The translations under genes were made by a program, and so were the position numbers. 22,786 bases of DNA from 1-14-2-50-31-20 sp965370315. GTDB lineage: Bacteria; Bacteroidota; Ignavibacteria; Ignavibacteriales; Melioribacteraceae. This document shows positions 16,442 to 22,786 of this stretch, piece by piece. The DNA lies in the NCBI GenBank assembly GCA_965370315.1, contig CBDUTO010000070.1:1-22786 (forward strand), given 5' to 3'. Positions within the stretch are counted from its first letter, which is position 1, and each line of letters begins with the position of its first letter. The notes under the pieces were generated by a model that had not been told where the DNA came from, searched no databases, and saw nothing but the letters and a program-made list of their open reading frames with translations.

Positions 16442-16966
16442 TTATTTAACTGCTTCTTTTACACCTAAGCTGTTTGGTGTCATTGCTATACTTCTAACTT
16501 TTCCGTGCGGAACACTTTTGTGGCAATCCCAGCATTTCCTTCCATTTTCAACATATGGAGCAGAATAATTATGATATTTATCTGCATTTGATGAAATGGT
16601 TGAAGTAATACTGCTATGGCACGAAATGCAATTTCTTTGCACTCTTTCTGCACCATATTCACTTATTCTAATAGCATGGTCATAAGTGTTTAAGGTAAAC
16701 GCTACACTATGATTCCATCCGTCAACCGATTTTGCCCAATATTTTTCAACAAAGCTATCTGTTGGCAGGTGGCAATCTATGCAGCCTGCTACTCTTGCAT
16801 GCGAACTGTGTTGCCATGTGGCATATTGTGTATTCATTACATGACAATTAATGCAAGCTTCAGGGTCTTTTGATAAATATGATACGGCTTGAGAAATATA
16901 TATCATGTATCCAAAAAATACTACTGCTACAGTAAACACAGAGATTGATATTTTTTTAATATTCAT
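16442..16966 (-). CDS. nrfH: NrfH, tetraheme quinol dehydrogenase subunit
   Basis: Membrane-anchored NapC/NirT-family tetraheme cytochrome that oxidises menaquinol and feeds NrfA. One N-terminal membrane helix (about 7-28) is followed by four heme sites: CINCHVM, CIDCH, CISCH and CWDCH. The first carries the CxxCHxM pattern, the Met ligand feature that marks NrfH. Its 174 residues are within the family range. It starts at ATG 16966 with only a weak ribosome site and ends 30 bases before nrfA. The gene pair order nrfH-nrfA is the standard one for a menaquinol-dependent system. The upstream gap (16967-17090) has a strong hairpin belonging to the end of the porin gene or to nrf regulation. Confidence 0.95.
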   Translation of the reverse strand: MNIKKISISVFTVAVVFFGYMIYISQAVSYLSKDPEACINCHVMNTQYATWQHSSHARVAGCIDCHLPTDSFVEKYWAKSVDGWNHSVAFTLNTYDHAIRISEYGAERVQRNCISCHSSITSTISSNADKYHNYSAPYVENGRKCWDCHKSVPHGKVRSIAMTPNSLGVKEAVK

Positions 16967-17043
16967 TTTCTTACTTAGTTAATTCGTAAAATACTTTTAC
17001 TCTTTTCTTTCCTTTAAAAATATGAATTATTTGTGAATTAAAA

Positions 17044-17074
17044 TATTCTTCGCAATAAATAGTTGCGAAGAATA
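17044..17074 (-). terminator. Hairpin between the porin pseudogene and nrfH
   Basis: A perfect 12-bp inverted repeat (TATTCTTCGCAA at 17044-17055 and TTGCGAAGAATA at 17063-17074) with a 7-base loop, followed on the minus strand by a weak U-rich stretch. It starts 16 bases past the porin stop codon. It could terminate the porin transcript or act as a leader structure for nrfHA. Confidence 0.65.
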
Positions 17075-17090
17075 CAATACAACAAATAAT

Positions 17091-18302
17091 TTATAGATTA
17101 ACAACTGCCATTAAGTAGGTCCACATTGAAGAATCTTCTCCTTTTGTCTCCTTAAAAATATCACCAGGGGCAAAGGTTGAAAATCCGCCAACAAAATTAA
17201 CATTGCTATTATATTTGTATGATAATGTTAAATCTATTTCAGAACCAAAACTGGTTGAAGTACTACCATCAAGCAAAGTATAATCGGCATTACCATTGAA
17301 CATATGGAAAGCCAAAGCTAGTTTCAATTTTTGAGCTGGAACTATGGATGCCTTCACATGAATATCCATTAAACCTAAGCCATATGTATTGTTTGGAATA
17401 TTTAAGAAGTAATCCATGTAACCATAAAATTTATGATTTGTAGCATAAAGGGTATTAAAGACTTTATACTTATCAGCATCTGCACCATCATCACCACTCA
17501 AGTATGCAACACCAGCACCTAGCATTGGTTTAATGCTTGTATTAAAAGTATAACCCGCATTGTATGCAACCATAAACGCTGAAATATCTGTTGTGGCATC
17601 TTGAGATCCTAACTGATACGCAGCATCAAGTTCATGCTGAAATGCTTTTTTCTTATCTTTACAACTTACGTGAAGACCAAGAGTAACACGATTAAAATCT
17701 GTAGAGGAAGTATTTTCATATATTGCAAAAGGTTGAAGTATTAATTTATCAACTACTTTCAAATTTCCATAAGCCGCGAATAAGAATTGGTCTAAAGAAT
17801 CACCGACTAAACCACTTTCATTTACTCGAGCCCCAATAAAATCAATATCAACTGAATTTGTAACCAGTTTTAATACTGAACCATCAAAGCTACGTCCAAC
17901 ATTATGCCAACCAACTGATCCAATTATTCTTTGCTAACCTTATTCTAATTCCATACGACCAACTTTTAAATTAAATGGTAAATTAAAAATGCTTTTAATA
18001 TTAAAGAATGCTTGATGAAGATCAAGATTTTTAGTGTCAGATAGTGTACTAGCCTCTGATCCAAACCTACGTGAATCTTGGATTTGAATAAATCCTGTTA
18101 AATTTTCTGAAGGTGAAAACATTGCCCCAAGTCGTGAGCGGAGTTCTGTATATGAGTTAGCTCCAATATTACTGTTAAAGTCTTTGTCGTCGTATTGAAA
18201 TCTTGGTCTAATCTGTGCATTTACTTTTACATTATCTTGTGCAAGTGCCAAACCAGAAAAAATGAATGAGAATAATAAGAATAATAGTGTAACCTTTTTC
18301 AT
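17091..18302 (-). pseudogene. Outer-membrane porin (alginate-export-like) with two in-frame stops
   Basis: A 403-codon frame for an outer-membrane beta-barrel of the alginate-export/porin type, interrupted by TAA (17940-17942) and TAG (17934-17936) separated by a single Gly codon. The N-terminal part has a normal signal peptide (hydrophobic to LALAQ) and barrel strands such as VNAQIRPRFQYDD and YTELRSRLGAMF, and runs to GRMELE. After the stops the same frame resumes with QRIIGSVGWHNVGRSFDG, the usual continuation of this family, where YG plus a polar residue would be expected between. No frame shift is involved. It sits 82 bases after the polyferredoxin gene and before nrfHA, so nitrite or nitrate uptake would be its inferred role when intact. 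Either it is a recent pseudogene or the stops are sequence errors. Confidence 0.78.
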
Positions 18303-18384
18303 TGGTACCTCTAATGATGTTGTTAAAATAATTATTTGTTTGTTAAATATCTGAACCTTTTATCTTAATGCTTTATATTTTCTC

Positions 18385-19464
18385 TCATTGGCCATTTAAA
18401 TGATCAAATGAGTTTCTAATCGGATATAATTCCAAATACTTTTCCTTTGAAATGTTATTTTGCCAATTATTTGTTATTATTCCAAATCCAAGAATTATAA
18501 AATATACGAACAAAATTGTAAAACCTATATACTTTTTATCAAATTTCTTTTTACCAATAGTTGTTTTCAAATCTAACGTATTTTCAACGGGACAAGCATC
18601 GATGCATTGAATACACGAAACGCACTCATCTGAAATTACTGTTTTTGATTTATGAACTTTTATATTTGAAGGACAAACCACCGTACATGCCATACAATCT
18701 GTGCAAGTATCTGTGTTTCGCTTAATTTTATTAAAACTAAGTAGTGAAAATACTCCTAGCAAAGCTCCATAGGGACAGAGGTAGCGGCACCAAAAATTTC
18801 TAATAACAATGGAGAGTAGAAAAAGTGAAGCTATTACAATTAATGAGAATTGACTAATCTTAGCAAAAAACTCATACATTTTTATATCAGATATTACATT
18901 ATATGGGGCATCCAAAAAAGCTTGTAGAGCCAATGCTGACATATTTATAATACCATAAACAAAAAAGAGAAGTAGTAAATATTTAATGGATCGTAGTGGA
19001 TAATCGAGAAGCTTAGGTAAGACAAATTTTCTTTTAAATAATTTCTTCTGAACCTTTTCACCAAAATCACCAATCATTTCAGAGATGAAACCTATTGGGC
19101 AAATCCAACTGCAAAACGATTTTCCAAAAATAAATGAGACTGAAATAATTGCCACAAAAATAAATAACCCAGCAGGATGAACTGGATGAATAACACCAGT
19201 TTTAAAGTAAAGGAGTAAACTCATTAACGAACTAATTGGTAGAAACGCTTCTGCCCCAGGCGGACGAGAGGTAAATTCTGCTACTCCCCCAGACTCTAAC
19301 CAACCAACAAAAAAGTAAAATTCAATTCCAACCCAAATAGTTAGAGCAGCAAAAAACAACTGAATATAGAAGCGAGAATCTTGAATTTTAGAAGATGTAT
19401 TTTTGATCATTTTTGCTTTATAATAAGAGTGTTTATTCTGATTATAAAAATCGGTAAATTCCAT
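18385..19464 (-). CDS. NapH-like membrane polyferredoxin (4Fe-4S protein)
   Basis: A 359-residue inner-membrane iron-sulfur protein of the NapH/NosR-C-terminal/YccM group, inferred to pass electrons between the quinone pool and periplasmic or cytoplasmic partners. About five or six hydrophobic segments (near 32-54, 98-114, 160-182, 205-221, 313-332) carry two CxxxCP motifs, CSWICP (118-123) and CRYLCP (226-231). Two ferredoxin clusters follow, Cys 254/257/260/264 (CTDCMACTVVCP) and Cys 281/284/287/291 (CVSCIQCIDACP). Start choice is uncertain: ATG 19464 is used, but ATG 19410 (MIKNTSS) is closer to where family similarity seems to begin; neither has a good ribosome site. Its place before the porin and nrfHA suggests a role in nitrite or NO-related respiration, but the exact partner is not visible. 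Confidence 0.87.
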   Translation of the reverse strand: MEFTDFYNQNKHSYYKAKMIKNTSSKIQDSRFYIQLFFAALTIWVGIEFYFFVGWLESGGVAEFTSRPPGAEAFLPISSLMSLLLYFKTGVIHPVHPAGLFIFVAIISVSFIFGKSFCSWICPIGFISEMIGDFGEKVQKKLFKRKFVLPKLLDYPLRSIKYLLLLFFVYGIINMSALALQAFLDAPYNVISDIKMYEFFAKISQFSLIVIASLFLLSIVIRNFWCRYLCPYGALLGVFSLLSFNKIKRNTDTCTDCMACTVVCPSNIKVHKSKTVISDECVSCIQCIDACPVENTLDLKTTIGKKKFDKKYIGFTILFVYFIILGFGIITNNWQNNISKEKYLELYPIRNSFDHLNGQ

Positions 19465-19775
19465 TTACAAAACAAGGAGAAAATATATAATAATAAATAT
19501 AATTACTCGCCAATTCCCTTATGCGCATGGCAATACCAGTATCTAAAGAACATATTAAATAATAAATCCCAAAAGATAATTTCAAAAAAACAACAAACTA
19601 AAAGAACCAAAAAAACAATCTTTTTACTAAATAAATCAAGTCTGGAATAACTGATAAACTTTGATATTTAGAAATTGAGATTTGCGAATTATTTGTTTTT
19701 TTAACAAACGATAGGGTCGTTGATAGGCAAACCAGTCATAGTTAAAGCTATGGACTTACACTCCACATGAATTAT
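19465..19775. promoter_or_regulatory. Gap upstream of the polyferredoxin gene
   Basis: No gene is supported in these 311 bases. It should hold the promoter of the polyferredoxin gene on the minus strand. I see a small dyad TTTGTT-N5-AACAAA (19692-19708) and a short bulged hairpin CATAG-N6-CTATG (19737-19752) about 25 bases past the Rrf2 stop, with no T run. Confidence 0.35.
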
Positions 19776-20207
19776 TTATAGCGTGGCTAATTTTTCGAAA
19801 GTTTTTGATTTCAAATCTTCGAGAGTCTCATTCATTAACATATTATATGCTTCATCTCTAATTTTACCCCATGTATTGTGTACTGGACAAGGATGGGTAT
19901 CATCACATTCTGGGAAACCAAGCACACAGTTTTCAAAGACATTTATCCCATCAATTGCTTTAACAATTTCCATTAGGTGAATTTTCTTTGCCGATTTAGC
20001 AAGAAAAAATCCTCCGTTTTTTCCCTTTTTTGAACCAACTATACCTGAAGCAGTTAATATTTGTAGAACTTTTGAAACAAACTCTTTCGGTTGCTTTACC
20101 TTTTCAGAGATTTGTAAAGCATTAAATAATTTACCCTCTCGTTCAGTTGAGAGATATAATACTGCTTGTAAACCAATTTCACATTTTTTTGAAAACAGAA
20201 CTGTCAT
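19776..20207 (-). CDS. Rrf2 family regulator with a cysteine cluster (NsrR/IscR-like)
   Basis: A 143-residue winged-helix regulator. The N-terminal DNA-binding part is typical (FSKKCEIGLQAVLYLS, then LQISEKVKQPKEFVSKVLQIL, then a Gly-rich wing KKGKNGGFFLA at about 60-70), followed by IVKAIDG. Three cysteines at 94, 101 and 107, spaced C-x6-C-x5-C and ending CPVH, match the Fe-S cluster loop of NsrR/IscR/RsrR-type proteins; NsrR uses C-x5-C-x5-C. A further Cys9 is near the N-terminus. The Fe-S cluster would sense NO, oxygen or redox state. As the first gene of the minus-strand block that leads to nrfHA, it is the natural candidate regulator. Three palindromes in its upstream region are candidate operators. 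Calling it NsrR outright would go beyond the sequence. Confidence 0.88.
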   Translation of the reverse strand: MTVLFSKKCEIGLQAVLYLSTEREGKLFNALQISEKVKQPKEFVSKVLQILTASGIVGSKKGKNGGFFLAKSAKKIHLMEIVKAIDGINVFENCVLGFPECDDTHPCPVHNTWGKIRDEAYNMLMNETLEDLKSKTFEKLATL

Positions 20208-20453
20208 ATTTTAAATCACAAAGATTTGTTGAAAATTTTCATCAAAGTAATCAATTATAAACTTAAAATCAGAAATAAATATCTGATTTGGAAGATATAA
20301 AAGATTTATATAAATCTTAATACTATATAATTAAATAAATACTCTTCTAAACCAAATTCCTTTATAGAGTATGACAATAGAGATGCTTTTAATATCACAA
20401 CTGCATATATTATCACTTAATTTTTTGTAAGAAAGGATATTCTAATAAATACA
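20208..20453. promoter_or_regulatory. Divergent regulatory region with three palindromes
   Basis: This 246-base gap separates the Rrf2 gene (minus) from the membrane protein gene (plus). It holds a near-perfect palindrome of 22 bp at 20225-20246 (core TGAAAATTTTCA, outer TTTG/CAAA, one mismatched pair), an 8-bp-arm dyad AAATCAGA-N8-TCTGATTT at 20266-20289, and a perfect 18-bp palindrome AAGATTTATATAAATCTT at 20301-20318. The last resembles the AAGAT...ATCTT ends of enterobacterial NsrR sites. No terminator features. Confidence 0.5.
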
Positions 20454-21467
20454 TTGTCAAATTCTAATGCATCAACCAAACTAATTTTACTTTGGGCATT
20501 TAGCGAATCTGCTCTTGGTGGAATGTTGCATGCCCTACGAATTCCGTTAACAGGTTTATTTGTAGGAGGCTCGGCTGTAATTTTTATAAGTCTAATTGCA
20601 CATTATTCCAATAATAAAACTTCAATATTAAAAGCTACTTTACTAGTTTTGATTGTAAAGTTTGTTGTGTCTCCATATACTCCATTACCTGCATACTTTT
20701 CTGTTTTTGCAGAGGGTTTACTTGGACTCTTTTTCTTCAACATACTAAACTTGAAAAAGGCTGCACCTATTTTACTTGGGTTCTTTGCGCTTCTATTCTC
20801 TTCATTCCAAAAAATAATTATTTTTACAGTTTTGTTCGGAATGACATTTTGGGAATCGATTGATGTATTTATCGCATTTGTATTAAAACAACTTTCAATA
20901 GCATCTGAATTAGATATTTCGTTCAGCTATTTAATTATTTCAATTTACATCTTCGTTCATATGTTGGGTGGTATTTTGGCTGGAATAGTTGCTAATAAAA
21001 TTCCAGGTTGGGTCGATAGCTTCTCACACGATATTAATTTCGATAAAATAGTTCCTACTGACGGGAATGAAAAGAAAAAAACTAAACGAAAGAAAAGATT
21101 TTGGTATCAGAAAGCATCTGGTATAGTTTTTATTTTAATTGCTTTAATATTGATTGTCCTTTCATATACAACTACTGCATTTGATTCAAATTTGCCGATT
21201 AAAATTTTGGTAATGTTTATACGCTCAATTGTAATAACAGCAATTTGGTTTATTTTAATAGCACCTTATGCGATGAAGTTATTGCAAAAAGTCTTAAACA
21301 AGAAAAAAACAGACTACACTAATGAAATTGAGAATATTGTAAATCTACTTCCAGAAATGAGAGCTGCTGTTAAGTATAGCTGGAATGAATCGAATAAAAG
21401 AAATGGATTGAGCAGAATAAAATTATTTTTGAGTTATATTTTTGTAATTACTTTGAGGGAAGGTTGA
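20454..21467 (+). CDS. Polytopic membrane protein resembling an ECF transporter S component
   Basis: A 337-residue integral membrane protein. I place it tentatively near ECF/CbiM-like substrate-capture proteins because of the N-terminal LLWAFSESALGGMLHALRIPLTGLFVGGSAVIF segment (residues 12-44) and the compact helix bundle that follows (about 30-50, 57-73, 83-98, 103-130, 157-182). A lysine-rich cytoplasmic stretch (about 200-217) separates a second part with two more helices (about 221-240 and 250-272) and a soluble tail. No ATPase or coupling gene is nearby within the window. The start is unclear: the TTG at 20454 begins a plausible N-terminus, but the AAGAAAGGA ribosome site ends 16 bases upstream, an unusual spacing. 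Substrate unknown; the family call is weak. Confidence 0.55.
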   Translation: MSNSNASTKLILLWAFSESALGGMLHALRIPLTGLFVGGSAVIFISLIAHYSNNKTSILKATLLVLIVKFVVSPYTPLPAYFSVFAEGLLGLFFFNILNLKKAAPILLGFFALLFSSFQKIIIFTVLFGMTFWESIDVFIAFVLKQLSIASELDISFSYLIISIYIFVHMLGGILAGIVANKIPGWVDSFSHDINFDKIVPTDGNEKKKTKRKKRFWYQKASGIVFILIALILIVLSYTTTAFDSNLPIKILVMFIRSIVITAIWFILIAPYAMKLLQKVLNKKKTDYTNEIENIVNLLPEMRAAVKYSWNESNKRNGLSRIKLFLSYIFVITLREG

Positions 21468-21490
21468 ATATTAAAAGAAGCTGTTTCAAA

Positions 21491-21563
21491 AGCTCCCTCA
21501 CGGACTAAAGTCCGTGAGGGAGAGTTAGTTTTTAACTCATATCCCCCACGTTAAAACGTGGGG
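21491..21563. repeat. Triple-hairpin REP-like element, also a convergent terminator
   Basis: Three adjacent perfect hairpins: 13-bp arms CTCCCTCACGGAC (21493-21505) with GTCCGTGAGGGAG (21510-21522), loop TAAA; GAGTTA/TAACTC (21522-21538); and CCCCACGTT/AACGTGGGG (21544-21563), loop AA. The GC-rich stems stand out from the AT-rich surroundings. Paired GC-rich hairpins of this kind are typical of REP-type elements moved by REP-associated Y1 transposases, though no such gene is in the window. It lies between two convergent genes and could end both transcripts. Confidence 0.75.
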
Positions 21564-21613
21564 TTAATCATATAAACATGTTTTTAACTGTTTTCAGTTT
21601 AACAAATATCTTC

Positions 21614-22786
21614 TTAGAATTTATAACCAAATCCAATACTGAATGCAAATACATCCATTTGGTGGATACCAGGCATATTTTCAGGAGCAATCATTGAAGG
21701 ATATGCTTCAACATCTCTTTCTGCACCAAATAAATACTCTAGGCTACCTTCAACTGAGAATTTTTCTGCATAATAACCGAATCCACCTGTAGCTACATGG
21801 TTAGTAGATGATGGGAATAATACATTTAATGTTTTGTCTGGTGCTGGAGCAGGATCATAGTAATAACCTAATCTTACAGCAACTTCTTTTGTTGCCATAT
21901 ACTCACCACCAAGTCTAATTTGGATTTGATCTTCCCAAGATAGGTCAAACTCACCTTCCATACCACCCCAATCTTCATATGTTGCCACTAATTTTTCAAG
22001 TGTAGCCCAATTGCTATATTGTGCATCTAATGTAAGAGTTAAGCCACAAATAGGTTTGTATGCAAGACCACCAGCAATCCACATTGGCCATTCGACATCT
22101 CTCTCAAAACTACTTTCTACTGGTAGTGAATTTGCTGCCATTGCAGGTTGTGTTGCTGTTCCTTCCATAGAAACATTTGTGCTGGATCTAAAAGTTAAAC
22201 CAACTTGAAATTTATCACTAAATTTATACAACCCACCAATCGTAACTCCATATCCCATTCCTGTCGATTCTTCTACGTATTGAGAAGATGCATCCGCTAT
22301 ATTATCTCCATTTGTATCAAAAGATTGAGGTCTTTCAAGATCAAACATTCCATAAAATATATTTACTGTAAGACCAAATGATAATTGATCTGATACTTTA
22401 TAAGCAACAGCAGGTGCAATGTCAATAACTCCAATTCTTGAATACCAATCATAAGGATTACCCTGTGTAAGGTTTTGTAAATCTGCTCCATCCCACTCAA
22501 TTCCAAGACCAGCAGGAACAAAAACTCCAAGACCAAAGCTCCAATCACCCATTGTATAATTTGCAAATAGACTAGGTGCTGAATGAATTTGCGAAACCGA
22601 TGATGCGTCAACAGCAGCAGCATCCATTTTGTAAGTAGCAGAAGGTATAATTCCTGTATAAGAGACTAATACTGAAGACTCTAGTCCAGCTAATCCTGCT
22701 GGATTCCAATAAATTGCAGATCCATCATTTGCTAAACCAACAAATGCACCACCCATACCAAGTGCTTTTGTACCAACACTATTAAG
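21614..22786 (-). CDS. OmpP1/FadL family outer-membrane transport protein (5' end cut by window)
   Basis: An outer-membrane beta-barrel of the FadL/TodX group, which takes up hydrophobic compounds such as long-chain fatty acids or aromatic hydrocarbons. The frame runs open to the window edge at 22786, giving 390 residues, and lacks the signal peptide, which lies outside. The visible start reads LNSVGTKALGMGGAFVGLANDGSAIYWNPAGLAG, the conserved FadL N-terminal hatch region with the NPAGL motif. Barrel strands alternate throughout (for example WSFGLGVFVPAGLG, YGVTIGGLYKF, VRLGYYYDP), and it ends FAFSIGFGYKF with the terminal aromatic residue used for outer-membrane insertion. An internal ATG at 22756 is not the start. 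Substrate is unknown. A GC-rich hairpin element lies past its end. Confidence 0.93.
   Translation of the reverse strand, partial: LNSVGTKALGMGGAFVGLANDGSAIYWNPAGLAGLESSVLVSYTGIIPSATYKMDAAAVDASSVSQIHSAPSLFANYTMGDWSFGLGVFVPAGLGIEWDGADLQNLTQGNPYDWYSRIGVIDIAPAVAYKVSDQLSFGLTVNIFYGMFDLERPQSFDTNGDNIADASSQYVEESTGMGYGVTIGGLYKFSDKFQVGLTFRSSTNVSMEGTATQPAMAANSLPVESSFERDVEWPMWIAGGLAYKPICGLTLTLDAQYSNWATLEKLVATYEDWGGMEGEFDLSWEDQIQIRLGGEYMATKEVAVRLGYYYDPAPAPDKTLNVLFPSSTNHVATGGFGYYAEKFSVEGSLEYLFGAERDVEAYPSMIAPENMPGIHQMDVFAFSIGFGYKF

Noticed and set aside
17934..17942. Stop-codon readthrough or a variant genetic code as the explanation for the porin stops
   Set aside because: TAA and TAG end other genes in the window normally (for example TAG for the multiheme cytochrome), and no recoding structure is apparent around the stops.
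19381..19650. An 89-codon plus-strand frame near the polyferredoxin start
   Set aside because: It overlaps the polyferredoxin gene in antisense, is Lys/Asn/Ile-rich without motif, and has no ribosome site.
19687..19697. AATTATTTGTT recurring upstream of dgt (about 1825), the porin (about 18333) and the polyferredoxin (19687)
   Set aside because: The word also occurs inside coding sequence (about 18465) and is expected fairly often at this base composition; spacing to the starts varies from about 20 to over 200 bases.

Overview
The window is AT-rich (roughly two-thirds A+T) bacterial chromosome. Its gene content points to the Bacteroidota/Ignavibacteriota/Chlorobiota side of the tree, most like Ignavibacteria: a type II glutamine synthetase, the bacillithiol enzyme BshA, a fused CcsB-CcsA cytochrome c maturation protein, NrfHA nitrite reductase, a FadL-type porin and many TTG starts. 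This assignment is inference from gene families, not from a marker gene.

Layout. Positions 44-2490 (minus) hold three housekeeping-type genes: a DUF971 protein, a dGTPase-like HD hydrolase and a membrane-anchored DUF192 protein. Positions 2632-4212 (minus) hold an Lrp/AsnC regulator translationally coupled to glutamine synthetase II, ending in a strong terminator. Positions 4499-8473 hold a small membrane protein, then a minus-strand HAD phosphatase and dTDP-4-dehydrorhamnose reductase, the remnant of a PfkB sugar kinase, plus-strand bshA and minus-strand rfbC. Positions 8560-9133 hold a MarR regulator with a candidate operator and a clear terminator. At 9443-11857 is a large plus-strand fusion protein with 16 c-type heme sites and a C-terminal membrane cytochrome b domain; a dispersed 87-bp repeat and a small ABM-like protein follow.

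The minus-strand block 20207-12387 reads as a nitrite-ammonification island: an Rrf2-type (NsrR-like) regulator with three cysteines, a NapH-like polyferredoxin membrane protein, an outer-membrane porin gene broken by two in-frame stop codons, NrfH, NrfA, and the CcsBA protein needed to attach heme to these cytochromes. NrfH would take electrons from menaquinol and pass them to NrfA, which reduces nitrite to ammonium. The 16-heme fusion lies convergent to this block and could be a second quinone-linked periplasmic electron route.

The right end holds a polytopic membrane protein resembling an ECF transporter S component, a cluster of three hairpins of REP type, and a FadL/OmpP1 family porin cut by the window edge.

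I found no tRNA, rRNA, CRISPR array or transposase gene. The items most worth a second look are the 16-heme/cytochrome b fusion, the double stop in the porin, the PfkB fossil, and the palindromes in front of the Rrf2, MarR and multiheme cytochrome genes.
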